Position numbers and translations under genes: made by a program. Positions 16,662 through 26,732 of a stretch of 64,000 nt of DNA are shown here, in pieces. Numbering within the stretch: the stretch's first letter is position 1; each line of letters starts with the position of its first letter. Under the pieces are notes generated by a model. It made no database searches and was not told where the DNA came from. It worked only from the letters and a program-made list of their open reading frames with translations. The stretch is from positions 372,001 to 436,000 of the forward strand of contig NZ_BMIM01000001.1 in NCBI RefSeq assembly GCF_014642275.1, read 5' to 3'. Origin of the DNA: Flavobacterium lutivivi. GTDB taxonomy: Bacteria > Bacteroidota > Bacteroidia > Flavobacteriales > Flavobacteriaceae.

Positions 16662-19514
16662 ATGCCAAAAGACAACTCTATTAAATCGGTTTTAATTATT
16701 GGTTCAGGTCCAATCGTTATTGGGCAAGCTTGCGAATTTGACTATGCTGGTTCACAATCGGCACGTTCTCTTCGTGAGGAAGGAATTGAAGTAATTCTTA
16801 TCAATTCAAATCCTGCAACCATCATGACTGATCCATCAATGGCAGATCATGTTTATTTATTGCCATTAACTACCAAATCTATCATTCAAATTTTAAAAGA
16901 ACATCCTCAAATTGATGCTGTTCTACCCACAATGGGCGGACAAACGGCATTAAATTTATGCCTTGAAGCTGATGAAAAAGGAATTTGGAAAGATTTTAAT
17001 GTAAAACTTATTGGTGTTGATATAAATGCCATCAACATTACAGAAGATAGAGAACAGTTTAAACAACTATTAGAAAAAATAAACGTTCCAACTGCGCCAG
17101 CAAAAACGGCAAATTCTTTTTTGAAAGGAAAAGAAATTGCTCAAGAGTTTGGTTTTCCGCTAGTTATTCGACCTTCGTTTACACTTGGTGGAACTGGAGC
17201 TGCTTTTGTATATAAAAAAGAAGATTTTGACGAACTTTTAACGCGTGGTCTAGAAGCTTCACCTATTCACGAAGTGTTGATTGATAAAGCACTTTTTGGA
17301 TGGAAAGAATATGAACTTGAATTATTGCGTGACAAAAATGATAATGTAGTAATTATTTGTTCTATCGAAAATATGGATCCAATGGGAATTCATACAGGCG
17401 ATAGTATAACTGTTGCTCCAGCAATGACTTTGAGCGATACTACATTTCAAAAAATGCGAGACATGGCCATTTTGATGATGCGTTCTATCGGAAATTTTGC
17501 TGGCGGATGTAATGTGCAATTTGCTGTTTCTCCAGATGAGAAAGAAGATATTGTTGCTATCGAAATTAATCCTCGTGTGTCTCGTTCTTCAGCTTTAGCT
17601 TCAAAAGCAACAGGTTATCCTATTGCAAAAATTGCTACAAAATTAGCACTTGGCTATCACTTAGATGAATTGCAAAATCAAATTACAAAATCTACTTCAG
17701 CATTATTTGAACCAACATTAGACTATGTTATTGTTAAAATACCACGTTGGAACTTTGATAAATTTGAAGGTGCAGATAGAACTCTTGGACTGCAAATGAA
17801 ATCTGTGGGTGAAGTAATGGGAATTGGTCGTTCGTTTCAAGAAGCATTACACAAAGCCACACAATCATTAGAAATAAAAAGAAACGGAATTGGAGCTGAT
17901 GGAAAAGGTTATAAAAACTACGAACAGATTATTGAAAAACTAACTTATGCGAGTTGGGATAGAGTTTTTGTGATTTATGATGCTATTGCTATAGGAATTC
18001 CGCTTTCGCGAATTCATGAAATCACACGAATTGATATATGGTTTTTAAAGCAATATGAAGAGTTATTCAATTTAGAGAGAGAAATTTCAAAATATAAAGT
18101 TGATACTTTACCTAAAGAATTGTTACTCGAAGCTAAGCAAAAAGGTTATGGTGATAGACAAATTGCTCACATGATGGGTTGTTTAGAAAGTCAAGTTTAT
18201 AAGCTTCGTGAAGAAATGAATATTAACAGAGTTTATAAACTTGTTGATACATGTGCTGCAGAATTTAAAGCACAAACACCATATTATTATTCAACTTTTG
18301 AAGCGGAAATTCAAAAACCAGATGGAACACGTTATGTAGATAACGAAAGTAAAGTTTCTGATAGAAAAAAAGTGATTGTTCTTGGTTCTGGACCAAATAG
18401 AATTGGGCAAGGAATTGAATTTGATTATTCGTGTGTACATGGTGTTTTAGCTGCAAAAGAAGCTGGTTTTGAAACAATAATGATTAACTGTAATCCAGAA
18501 ACTGTTTCAACCGATTTTGATACTGCTGATAAGTTATACTTTGAACCTGTTTTTTGGGAACATATTTACGATATCATTCGACATGAAAAACCTGAAGGTG
18601 TAATTGTGCAACTTGGTGGTCAAACTGCATTGAAACTTGCAGAAAAATTGGATAGATATGGTATAAAAATTCTTGGAACAAGTTATGATGCTCTCGATTT
18701 AGCAGAAGATAGAGGAAGATTTTCAGAATTATTAAAAGAGTTGAAAATCCCATATCCGAAATTTGGCGTTGCCGAAAATGCAGAACAAGCGAGTAAACTT
18801 GCAGATGAATTGGATTTTCCATTACTTGTTCGTCCATCTTATGTTCTTGGTGGACAAGGAATGAAAATAGTCATAAACAAGCAAGAACTTGAAGAGCACG
18901 TGATTGACTTATTAAAAAATATTCCAGGAAATAAATTATTGTTAGACCACTATCTTGATGGTGCAATTGAAGCCGAAGCAGATGCAATTTGTGATGGTGA
19001 AAATGTTTATATCATTGGAATTATGGAACATATTGAACCTTGTGGTGTTCATAGTGGTGACAGTAATGCAACTTTGCCACCATTTAATCTAGGTGAGTTT
19101 GTCATGCAACAAATAAAAGATCATACAAAAAAGATAGCTTTAGCATTACAAACCGTAGGGTTAATCAATATACAATTTGCTATAAAAGATGATACAGTTT
19201 ATATCATTGAAGCAAATCCAAGAGCATCGAGAACCGTACCATTTATTGCAAAAGCTTATGGCGAACCTTATGTGAATTATGCCACAAAAATAATGCTTGG
19301 AGTGAATAAAGTAACCGATTTTACTTTTAATCCTAAGCTAAATGGTTATGCGATTAAACAACCTGTTTTTTCATTTAGTAAATTCCATGGTGTGAATAAA
19401 GCTCTTGGTCCAGAAATGAAATCTACTGGCGAAAGTATTTTGTTTATTGATGATTTAAAAGATGATCAATTTTATGAATTGTATTCTAGAAGAAAAATGT
19501 ATTTAAGTAAATAG
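16662..19514 (+). CDS. carB: Carbamoyl-phosphate synthase large subunit lacking the regulatory domain
   Basis: A 950-residue protein with the two homologous ATP-grasp halves of CarB. It uses glutamine-derived ammonia, bicarbonate and two ATP to make carbamoyl phosphate for pyrimidine and arginine synthesis. The first half begins near SVLIIGSGPIVIGQACEFDY and the second near KVIVLGSGPNRIGQGIEFDY. It ends about 10 residues past the FSFSKFHGVNKALGPEMKST region, where E. coli CarB (1073 residues) continues with the MGS-like domain that binds UMP, IMP and ornithine. That allosteric domain is missing. The stop is followed by a good terminator, so this is not a frameshift artefact in view. No carA is adjacent. 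Confidence 0.96.
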   Translation: MPKDNSIKSVLIIGSGPIVIGQACEFDYAGSQSARSLREEGIEVILINSNPATIMTDPSMADHVYLLPLTTKSIIQILKEHPQIDAVLPTMGGQTALNLCLEADEKGIWKDFNVKLIGVDINAINITEDREQFKQLLEKINVPTAPAKTANSFLKGKEIAQEFGFPLVIRPSFTLGGTGAAFVYKKEDFDELLTRGLEASPIHEVLIDKALFGWKEYELELLRDKNDNVVIICSIENMDPMGIHTGDSITVAPAMTLSDTTFQKMRDMAILMMRSIGNFAGGCNVQFAVSPDEKEDIVAIEINPRVSRSSALASKATGYPIAKIATKLALGYHLDELQNQITKSTSALFEPTLDYVIVKIPRWNFDKFEGADRTLGLQMKSVGEVMGIGRSFQEALHKATQSLEIKRNGIGADGKGYKNYEQIIEKLTYASWDRVFVIYDAIAIGIPLSRIHEITRIDIWFLKQYEELFNLEREISKYKVDTLPKELLLEAKQKGYGDRQIAHMMGCLESQVYKLREEMNINRVYKLVDTCAAEFKAQTPYYYSTFEAEIQKPDGTRYVDNESKVSDRKKVIVLGSGPNRIGQGIEFDYSCVHGVLAAKEAGFETIMINCNPETVSTDFDTADKLYFEPVFWEHIYDIIRHEKPEGVIVQLGGQTALKLAEKLDRYGIKILGTSYDALDLAEDRGRFSELLKELKIPYPKFGVAENAEQASKLADELDFPLLVRPSYVLGGQGMKIVINKQELEEHVIDLLKNIPGNKLLLDHYLDGAIEAEADAICDGENVYIIGIMEHIEPCGVHSGDSNATLPPFNLGEFVMQQIKDHTKKIALALQTVGLINIQFAIKDDTVYIIEANPRASRTVPFIAKAYGEPYVNYATKIMLGVNKVTDFTFNPKLNGYAIKQPVFSFSKFHGVNKALGPEMKSTGESILFIDDLKDDQFYELYSRRKMYLSK

Positions 19515-19515
19515 A

Positions 19516-19546
19516 CAAAACCTCACAATTTGTGAGGTTTTATTTT
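19516..19546. terminator. Bidirectional terminator between carB and the DUF2721 gene
   Basis: AAAACCTCACAA pairs with TTGTGAGGTTTT, followed by T-rich sequence, between two convergent genes. Confidence 0.87.
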
Positions 19547-19944
19547 TTCATTTCTTCTTCCTCTATGTCGCTCAAATGATGTCGTAAGGCTGTAACTGAA
19601 ATGCTAATTTCCCAAAAAGAAATTCCCAACGAAATTAAAAGACAAAGTAAGCTAGCTCCAAAAAGGTATAGCCCAAATGTTTGTTGGTTAAGAAATAATG
19701 AAAGCATTGCAAATACTGATAGGAACAAACTCAACACTCCAAAAAGCTGCATATATCTTATCAGTGAAATGCGAAGATTTAGGTTTTTTATTTGAAGTAA
19801 AATACTCTTAGTATGATTTTCATCATAATGTTTTTTTAGACTACGTACAATTTGGGCTATGGTTAAAAATCTATTGGTATATGCCAATAATATTAATGAT
19901 GTAGCTGAAAAGAGTAGTGCAGGAGTTTCTATATGAAGTGTCAT
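19540..19944 (-). CDS. DUF2721 family membrane protein
   Basis: A 134-residue protein with three hydrophobic segments (about 6-24, 66-85, 91-113) separated by a basic loop containing LTIAQIVRSLKKHY. The family pattern (early helix, R-x-L-H/K region, two tightly spaced helices, acidic tail) matches DUF2721, a small bacterial membrane family of unknown role. It ends EIEEEEMKK-like (DIEEEEMKK). It shares a terminator with carB. Confidence 0.78.
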   Translation of the reverse strand: MTLHIETPALLFSATSLILLAYTNRFLTIAQIVRSLKKHYDENHTKSILLQIKNLNLRISLIRYMQLFGVLSLFLSVFAMLSLFLNQQTFGLYLFGASLLCLLISLGISFWEISISVTALRHHLSDIEEEEMKK

Positions 19945-20042
19945 TTTTTAATTAGGAATAAAAAATTAGGAATTACTAAGGTCTGGAATTTACTCAAGAA
20001 AAAATCTTTCAATATAAACTTGAAGCTTATTTGTTATTTTGT

Positions 20043-20678
20043 TTAGTTACAATATTCATCATGCAATTCAACAATAAGACCTAATCCTTTATTTTTTAGT
20101 TGTTCTTTTGTGGTTAATTCTATTATTTTAGGGCAATCATTTTCAAAATGATATTTAATTGAATTCATTAGAGCTTTATAAAAATTTATTTGAAATGTTA
20201 GCCCGCCACTTTCCATAATAGGAAAGAAATAAATAGCAAAGTTATTTGCATGTCTTTTAATATACATTACTCTACCTGATTCTGAAGTTTGACCAGCTGC
20301 ACCTAAAACACCAGAGTTTGAATATCTTATGGAAACTAAATCTAAGTTTTTGCCTCTTTTTTCAATTTGCACCCAAGATTTTTCTTTATCGACTTTGAAA
20401 TTATTTTCTTTGTCTTTTTTACCTTCAGATAAGAACATAGTTTCATATTCTATAGTATCATTCTGCCATTTTATTTGAAAACTTTTAACATCATTAATTC
20501 TGATTTTTTCAATTTTTTCTTTTTGAGATAATTTAAATTTAATAGTTTGATCACTTGAATTAGGAAGTTCAATTAATCCAGTTTTTGTTGAACCATCATT
20601 TAATGTAACTGTTCCACTAAAGAATTGTGCAAATACTGAAAAAGGAACAAGGAAGAATAATAATAAAAGTTTTTTCAT
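20043..20678 (-). CDS. Exported hypothetical protein
   Basis: A 211-residue protein with a clear signal peptide (MKKLLLLFFLVPFSVFAQ). The mature part starts FFSGTVTLNDGSTKTGLIEL, a beta-rich opening also common in flavobacterial proteins that form small beta modules, and ends with a helix and LIVELHDEYCN. No catalytic motif or named family is recognised. A longer frame begins at 20723 but would overlap the htpG terminator and spoil the signal peptide, so the ATG at 20678 is used. It lies downstream of htpG on the same strand but past that terminator. Confidence 0.7.
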   Translation of the reverse strand: MKKLLLLFFLVPFSVFAQFFSGTVTLNDGSTKTGLIELPNSSDQTIKFKLSQKEKIEKIRINDVKSFQIKWQNDTIEYETMFLSEGKKDKENNFKVDKEKSWVQIEKRGKNLDLVSIRYSNSGVLGAAGQTSESGRVMYIKRHANNFAIYFFPIMESGGLTFQINFYKALMNSIKYHFENDCPKIIELTTKEQLKNKGLGLIVELHDEYCN

Positions 20679-20710
20679 GTTAGATTTCGTTTTGTTTAAG
20701 CTAATGTATA

Positions 20711-20740
20711 AAAAAACCTGCAAGTTTTCACTAGCAGGTC
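20711..20740 (-). terminator. Terminator of htpG
   Basis: On the minus strand GACCTGC pairs with GCAGGTT around a 12-base loop and is followed by seven T. Confidence 0.72.
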
Positions 20741-20767
20741 TTTTTCTTTTCTCTTGTTTTTTTCTTC

Positions 20768-22648
20768 TTACTTAATCAACTCAAAACTCCTTTTCACAAA
20801 AGCAGTAAGTTCTTCTCCTTTTAATAAGCCTTGTGATATTTTGGCTAAATCTAATGCTTGTTTTACCAAACTTTCTTGTGCAGATTTGTCAGCTTTCAAA
20901 ATAGTTGTTGCCAATTCAGAATTAGTATTCACTACTAAGTTGTACATGTCTGGAAAATTACCCATTCCAAACATTCCACCACCAGTTTGGCTCATTTCTT
21001 TCATTCTACGCATGAACTCAGGTTGTGTTATTATAAATGGTGCTGCGTTACTATCCATTGGTTCCAACTGAACCGTATAGTTTGTTTTTGGAACAATTTC
21101 TTCCAAAACCGTTTTTAGTTGTGTTGATTCTTCTTCAGATAATTTAGAGATTTGAGTGTCTTCTTTTTGAATTAATTTATCAATGTGGTCAGAATCGACA
21201 CGAGTAAATGTTAAGTTTTCATTATCAGCTTCTAGTTTTTGTATCAAATGCGAAACAATTGGAGAATCTAATAATAATACTTGATAACCTCTTTCTTTGG
21301 CAATATCAATATAGCTATGTTGTGCGTCTTTATTGGAAGCATAGAGTACAACTAACTTTCCATTTTTGTCAGTTTGATTGTCTTTTAGAGTTTCTTTTAA
21401 TTCTGCTAAGGTGTAATATTTATCATCAACTGTTGGATATAACACAAAATCACCAGCTTTTTCATAGAATTTAGGCTCAGAAAGCATTCCATATTCTAAA
21501 ACGATTTTGATGTCATTCCATTTTTGCTCAAAATCTTCTCTGTTTTCGTTGAACAATGATTTAAGTTTATCAGCAACTTTTCGAGTGATATAGTTAGAAA
21601 TCTTCTTCACATTTCCGTCAGCCTGAAGATAAGAACGCGAAACATTCAACGGAATATCTGGTGAGTCAATAACACCTTTTAGCATTGCTAAAAACTCTGG
21701 AACTATACCTTCTACATTATCAGTTACAAAAACCTGATTTTGATACAATTGAATTTTATCTTTTTGCAGTTGCAAATCCGAAGACATTTTTGGGAAATAT
21801 AAAATTCCAGTCAAGTTGAACGGATAATCTACATTCAAATGAATATTAAATAACGGTTCTTCAAACTGCATAGGATATAACTCGCGATAGAAGTTTTTAT
21901 AGTCCTCATCATTCAAATCTGTTGGTTGTTTTGTCCAAGCTGGATTTGGATTATTGATGATGTTGTCAACCTCTTTGTATTCTGTTTTGTAATCTTCAGG
22001 AGCATTTTCGGGCTTTGGTAAAGCTTCTTGTTTTGTGCCAAATTTTATAGGAATTGGCATAAACTTGTTATACTTAGTAAGCAATTCACGAATACGATAT
22101 TCTTCTAAAAACTCGACAGAATCATCTGCAATGTGAAGAATAATTTCTGTTCCGCGTTCAGATTTGTCGTGTGGTTCTAGAGTAAACTCTGGGCTTCCGT
22201 CGCAAGTCCAGTGCGCAGCAGGTTCGTCTTTATAAGATTTAGTGATAATTTCCACTTTTGATGCAACCATAAAAGCAGAATAAAAACCTAAACCAAAATG
22301 ACCAATTACCCCAGAATCCTTTGCAGAGTCTTTATACTTTTCTAAAAACTCTTCTGCACCAGAAAATGCAATTTGATTAATATATTTTTCAACTTCTTCG
22401 GCTGTCATACCCAAACCTTGGTCGATGATGTGAAGTTTTTTACCTTCTTTATCAATTTTGACCTCAATCATTGGGTTGCCATATTCTACTTTGGCTTCGC
22501 CAATACTAGTCAAATGCTTTAGCTTTAGCGTTGCATCGGTAGCATTAGAGACCAATTCGCGCAAGAAAATTTCATGATCGCTATACAAAAACTTTTTAAT
22601 AAGTGGAAAGATGTTCTCTACTGATACATTAATTTTTCCTGATGACAT
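20768..22648 (-). CDS. htpG: Molecular chaperone HtpG (Hsp90)
   Basis: A 626-residue cytosolic Hsp90 homologue. The N-terminal GHKL ATPase domain shows FLRELVSNATDATLKLKHL, the ATP-lid region IDQGLGMT and HFGLGFYSAFMV; the middle domain contains the conserved RGIVDS-like segment here written GVIDSPDIPLNVSRSYLQ; a short C-terminal dimerisation domain ends in FELIK. It assists late folding and stress recovery. Length and domain order are normal. No heat-shock promoter element was recognised in the 170-base gap upstream. Confidence 0.97.
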   Translation of the reverse strand: MSSGKINVSVENIFPLIKKFLYSDHEIFLRELVSNATDATLKLKHLTSIGEAKVEYGNPMIEVKIDKEGKKLHIIDQGLGMTAEEVEKYINQIAFSGAEEFLEKYKDSAKDSGVIGHFGLGFYSAFMVASKVEIITKSYKDEPAAHWTCDGSPEFTLEPHDKSERGTEIILHIADDSVEFLEEYRIRELLTKYNKFMPIPIKFGTKQEALPKPENAPEDYKTEYKEVDNIINNPNPAWTKQPTDLNDEDYKNFYRELYPMQFEEPLFNIHLNVDYPFNLTGILYFPKMSSDLQLQKDKIQLYQNQVFVTDNVEGIVPEFLAMLKGVIDSPDIPLNVSRSYLQADGNVKKISNYITRKVADKLKSLFNENREDFEQKWNDIKIVLEYGMLSEPKFYEKAGDFVLYPTVDDKYYTLAELKETLKDNQTDKNGKLVVLYASNKDAQHSYIDIAKERGYQVLLLDSPIVSHLIQKLEADNENLTFTRVDSDHIDKLIQKEDTQISKLSEEESTQLKTVLEEIVPKTNYTVQLEPMDSNAAPFIITQPEFMRRMKEMSQTGGGMFGMGNFPDMYNLVVNTNSELATTILKADKSAQESLVKQALDLAKISQGLLKGEELTAFVKRSFELIK

Positions 22649-22788
22649 ATTTTGATTTTTTTAATTAAACATTGATGAAATCTATTTAGCAAATCAAATA
22701 CCAATTGGAAAAATCATGACAAAATGACGTGGTAATAATTCTACAACACATTCGAATAATTATGCAAAATGGAGTAAAATTTTAGCCA

Positions 22789-22796
22789 TATATTTG
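22789..22796 (+). promoter_or_regulatory. Possible promoter -7 element for the lipocalin-like/OmpA pair
   Basis: TATATTTG matches TAnnTTTG and lies 24 bases before the lipoprotein start. No clear TTG at -33. Confidence 0.45.
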
Positions 22797-22819
22797 TAAA
22801 AAAAATAAATTTAGATATT

Positions 22820-23296
22820 ATGAAAAAAATTATTTTGATTTTAACGGTAGTTTCTGTGCTTGTTGCATGCAAATCTTCAAACTCTGCTACAAGTACAAAG
22901 ATTGATTCTAAATCGCAAACGACTATAAAAGGAGATTGGAAGATTACGTCTGTTACCTATCCAGGTTCAGAGGTTATAAAAGTAACTTCTTTTGATTTGG
23001 CGGATTCAAAATGTTTTGTTGGAAGTAATTGGAAGTTTGTTTCTAACAATAACAAAGGTAATTTTGAATTGAATAGCCCTAATTGTACTTCATATTCAAC
23101 ACCGATTACTTGGTTTATCAATAAAGAAGGTCAATTTGTTTTAAAGATTTTGGACGAAGCAAAGGCTAAGAAAGTAAAATCTGGCTATGTTTTGTCTGTT
23201 GCAAACGTAACAGAAACAAGTTTCCAATTGGTTGATAAAATCAATGTAGGAGGAAAGTTAACAGATGTTGTTTATCAATTTGAAAAATTAAATTAA
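22820..23296 (+). CDS. Lipocalin-like lipoprotein
   Basis: A 158-residue lipoprotein with lipobox LVAC (Cys17). The mature part carries the lipocalin-type opening GDWKITSVTYPG and continues as alternating beta strands ending VVYQFEKLN, as in bacterial lipocalin-family proteins of Bacteroidota. A conserved Cys pair (about Cys74 and Cys94) may form a disulfide. The residues after the lipidated Cys (KSSNS) are not acidic, so it probably stays on the periplasmic face. It is followed 8 bases later by an OmpA-like lipoprotein gene and forms an operon with it. Confidence 0.8.
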   Translation: MKKIILILTVVSVLVACKSSNSATSTKIDSKSQTTIKGDWKITSVTYPGSEVIKVTSFDLADSKCFVGSNWKFVSNNNKGNFELNSPNCTSYSTPITWFINKEGQFVLKILDEAKAKKVKSGYVLSVANVTETSFQLVDKINVGGKLTDVVYQFEKLN

Positions 23297-23303
23297 AAGA
23301 GAT

Positions 23304-23999
23304 ATGAAAAATTTTAAAGTTTTATTTTTGGCTGGTTTGATGTTATTTTCAACAATTTTTACAAGTTGTGAAGCTGTTAAAAACACAAACAATACTCAAC
23401 GTGGCGCAGCAATTGGCGCAGTTGGTGGAGCAGTTATTGGAGGAATTCTTGGTAATAATTTAGGAAAAGGAGGAAATGGTGCTCTTGGTGCTGTTCTAGG
23501 TGGTGTTATTGGTGGAGTTGCTGGTGGTGTGATTGGTAATAAAATGGACAAACAAGCTCGTGAAATTGAAACAGCTTTGCCTGGAGCTCAAGTTGAAAGA
23601 GTAGGAGAAGGAATAAAATTAGTATTGGGTGAAAATGCTGTTCGTTTTGACACGAACAAATCTACTTTGACAGCTAATGCTAAAGCTAATCTTGATAAAT
23701 TAGTGCCTGTTTTTAATCAATATCCAGATACTAATATTCAAATTTATGGTTATACAGATAGCACTGGAACTCCAGAATATAATTTGAAATTGTCTGATCA
23801 AAGAGCAGCATCAGTTAAAGCATATTTGGCTAGTAAAGGATTAGCGGCATCAAGATTTGTAACTACCGGAATGGGAATTGCTGATCCTATAGCAACAAAT
23901 GATACTCCAGAAGGAAGAAGTCAAAACCGTAGAGTTGAGTTTGCTATTACGGCTAACGAGAAAATGGTTCAAGATGCTCAAAAAGAAGCAGGAAGATAA
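23304..23999 (+). CDS. OmpA-like lipoprotein with glycine zipper
   Basis: A 231-residue lipoprotein (lipobox TSC, Cys22). Residues 33-82 are a glycine zipper with repeated GAxGGAVIGGILG and GGVIGGVAGGVIGN segments that can insert in membranes. Residues about 105-220 are an OmpA C-terminal peptidoglycan-binding domain with VRFDTNKSTLTANAKANLD, YGYTDSTGTPEYNLKLSDQR and GRSQNRRVEF. It should tether the outer membrane to the cell wall. It is the second gene of a two-gene operon and is followed by a strong terminator. Confidence 0.93.
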   Translation: MKNFKVLFLAGLMLFSTIFTSCEAVKNTNNTQRGAAIGAVGGAVIGGILGNNLGKGGNGALGAVLGGVIGGVAGGVIGNKMDKQAREIETALPGAQVERVGEGIKLVLGENAVRFDTNKSTLTANAKANLDKLVPVFNQYPDTNIQIYGYTDSTGTPEYNLKLSDQRAASVKAYLASKGLAASRFVTTGMGIADPIATNDTPEGRSQNRRVEFAITANEKMVQDAQKEAGR

Positions 24000-24018
24000 C
24001 TTACTTGAATAGTATTGA

Positions 24019-24053
24019 AAATAAAAGCTGTCTTTGGACAGCTTTTATTTTTT
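24019..24053. terminator. Bidirectional terminator after the OmpA-like gene
   Basis: AATAAAAGCTGTC pairs with GACAGCTTTTATT around a TTTG loop between convergent genes. Confidence 0.9.
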
Positions 24054-26627
24054 AACATCTTTGGGTCTTTCCAATGTTTGTGTAGTTGTGTCTCTTTTGT
24101 CGTTGGTTGGTCTATCCCAACGAATTTTAGTTCCATCCCACCATAAACTTTGAGCTTCTTCAGTAGTGTTGTTGTCATTAAACATCACTTTATCCATTTT
24201 TTTATCAAAATCTTCTGCCAACAAATCTGATGGAACTACTGGGTTTTCTTCACCTTTGATTTGGGTTATTGCTATCCAAGAAATTTTCACATTAGAAACG
24301 CCATCATTATTTTCAATAATCCAAAAACCATCTCTACTTATGTCATCTATATATACACCGTTCGATTTTCCTTGAGGAGTTGCTGTTATTACGATATCTT
24401 CAAGATTAGATATTACTTTGCTGAAATTTTTGTCAAATGATACAAAAACTTTACCGTTTTGAAGGGCTGTTTTACCGTTTATAGTAACTTCGGGTTTGAT
24501 AGAAGTAGTCATGTAGCTAGCAACTCTTTGGTTATCATCACTTTCAATTAAATAGGTTAGAGGTTTGTTTGTATAGGCGTTTCCGTCAACATACAAACTA
24601 TAGGTTTCTCCTTTTGCATGAAAACCATATTTCATTCCACGAACCCAGCCACCCATTACACCACCATAAATACCTAAACCTATGTTCGTATTCTTTCCAG
24701 AAAAATTAGTGTGATTTGCCGATGAAAATCTTCCTGCAGCAACACCAGTTTGATAACCTAAACCAAAACCATACACACTATAATCTGTTCCAGCATTTGA
24801 GTAATAACCTAAAGCACCCATTGCTAATCCATAGTCATAACCCATAACTCCTCCTGTACGCGCTGAAGTTCCGCCAGATCCATATACTCCAAATTTATAT
24901 GAACCAGAAGTTGTTGCGATACCCGTAACACCAGTATGCGTAGCTCCAAAACTTGTTCCAGCAGTTGTGTTTAGAGTAATACCTCTAACACCTGTGCCTT
25001 GTGCATTCGAACCATTATATTCTCCTTGAACTCCAGCAAAAATAGTAGTTCCAGCAGTAACTTGTCCATATACACCAGCACCGTTTTGATCAGAATATCC
25101 ATTTATTGCCCATGGAAAAGTTGCATTACTTACACCGTTCATTAAATCTCCTGTGATTACTGTATTTAGTGCACCAACAAAGAATTCTCCTAGATTACTA
25201 AATCGTGCTCTGTAAATGTTATTTGTTCTTACGTCTAGGTTTTGATTATCAGTTGTTCCTATAAAATTTGTTCCTGCTGTGGTCGTGTTACCACCACTTG
25301 TCCCGGAATTACCAGTAGTCAACCAAGCGAAACTACTTGGATTTTGCCAAGTTATATTTCCAAGACCATCAGTTCTCATCACTTGACCATTTGTTCCTCT
25401 TGATGCCGGAAATATATAATTGTTAAGAGTAGTAGTTCCAATTGAAACATTACCTAAAAAATAACCAGCAAAGTTTGTTATACCTGGTTTTAATACCGAT
25501 GAGTAAACCCCATAATGATTACCTCCAGCTGTTGAACTAATGAAATTATAAGTTCCATATTTACTTGTTACTCCAGCTCCTGATAATGTGTTATAGACAC
25601 CATAGTGGCTATTTACTAAGCTATTTCCTGAACCATCAAGCTGATTGTAGACACCAAAATGAGAACCAGTTCCTGAATTTGTTACATAAGTAGAAACACC
25701 ATATTGGGGAGAATTTCCTGTTCCAATGATAGAATTATTTAAACCCCAAACATGTGATGTAGTCCCAGAATTATCATTTCCTAGAGTATTGTGAACTCCA
25801 TATGTATATCCTATTCCATTATTGTTGTATATTTCGTTGAGTATGCCTTCTCTAATAGAACTTGTAGTTCTATTGAGCATCATATTTCTTACACCTGTGT
25901 TTGACGTTCCGTCTCCCAAATTATTGAAAACTCCTAAATGAACGCCTTGGTTTCCAAAGATGTAATTATATGAGCCACTATATGATGCAGTATTTGAGGA
26001 AAAAATATTGTTAGATGTTCCTGTTACAACTCCTGTTGATGATCCATTATAAAAGTTATATGCTAAATCAACATCATCTGTTGATGTGCCAGTATAAACA
26101 TTATAAATTCCTCTATTTGGGTTGAAAACTTCATTAACATTATTGGTGGTAGAAACGTTTAGAGTAGCGTTTAAATTAGTTCCTAATACATCAAGAGGAT
26201 AATCGGCAGTATTTTTTCCTATGGCTACATTTCCTGTGTGAAACATTTCATCAGTAATTGCATTTGGTGGAGTTGTAGTTCCTTCTTCATACCAATCATG
26301 GTCACCATTTGCAGCAGATGAAATTCCTATCCAATCAGCAGGAGAATTATTCCAATAATAAAAACCAATAGGTTTTGGATTTCCTCCAAAAGTGGTAGCA
26401 GTTGTAAGATAGACCAGCATTCCTTGTTGAGCAGCAGTAGGGTTTGTAGCTGGAAATACATCAATTTTTGGAATTAATACTCCATCAGTATTCGAAGGTG
26501 TTGCTTGGTTTGACGACCTGATGTCAAATTGAGCATTAGGAGTAGTTGTTCCAATTCCAACTTGAGCATTTCCTAATTGTATAAAAACAGCAATAAAGAA
26601 AAAAGAATAGAATAAATTTAACTTCAT
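24045..26627 (-). CDS. Large repeat surface protein, paralogue A
   Basis: An 860-residue protein with signal peptide (ends LGNAQ) followed by VGIGTTTPNAQFDIRSSNQA, the hallmark opening of Bacteroidota tail-fibre-like and adhesin-like repeat proteins. Residues about 180-390 hold degenerate repeats of the form YGVYNxLSGxG. A module near 395-440 (YAGYFLGNVSIGTTTLNNYI) is nearly identical to one in the neighbouring gene. The C-terminal part (about 700-830) has the pattern GKVFVSFDKNF, ITATPQGKSNGVYIDD, DGFWIIENNDGVSNVKISW seen at the ends of many bacterial surface repeat proteins. No T9SS sorting domain or barrel is seen. Function is unknown; attachment or shielding is a guess. Confidence 0.78.
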   Translation of the reverse strand: MKLNLFYSFFFIAVFIQLGNAQVGIGTTTPNAQFDIRSSNQATPSNTDGVLIPKIDVFPATNPTAAQQGMLVYLTTATTFGGNPKPIGFYYWNNSPADWIGISSAANGDHDWYEEGTTTPPNAITDEMFHTGNVAIGKNTADYPLDVLGTNLNATLNVSTTNNVNEVFNPNRGIYNVYTGTSTDDVDLAYNFYNGSSTGVVTGTSNNIFSSNTASYSGSYNYIFGNQGVHLGVFNNLGDGTSNTGVRNMMLNRTTSSIREGILNEIYNNNGIGYTYGVHNTLGNDNSGTTSHVWGLNNSIIGTGNSPQYGVSTYVTNSGTGSHFGVYNQLDGSGNSLVNSHYGVYNTLSGAGVTSKYGTYNFISSTAGGNHYGVYSSVLKPGITNFAGYFLGNVSIGTTTLNNYIFPASRGTNGQVMRTDGLGNITWQNPSSFAWLTTGNSGTSGGNTTTAGTNFIGTTDNQNLDVRTNNIYRARFSNLGEFFVGALNTVITGDLMNGVSNATFPWAINGYSDQNGAGVYGQVTAGTTIFAGVQGEYNGSNAQGTGVRGITLNTTAGTSFGATHTGVTGIATTSGSYKFGVYGSGGTSARTGGVMGYDYGLAMGALGYYSNAGTDYSVYGFGLGYQTGVAAGRFSSANHTNFSGKNTNIGLGIYGGVMGGWVRGMKYGFHAKGETYSLYVDGNAYTNKPLTYLIESDDNQRVASYMTTSIKPEVTINGKTALQNGKVFVSFDKNFSKVISNLEDIVITATPQGKSNGVYIDDISRDGFWIIENNDGVSNVKISWIAITQIKGEENPVVPSDLLAEDFDKKMDKVMFNDNNTTEEAQSLWWDGTKIRWDRPTNDKRDTTTQTLERPKDVKK

Positions 26628-26732
26628 AATCTTACAATTAAAGATAAGGATAAGATTATAAAATTATGCTAAGTAATTGATTTTTAGATAAAAGTTCGTT
26701 GAATGAATAAATTTAACGATAAAAAGCAAAAA

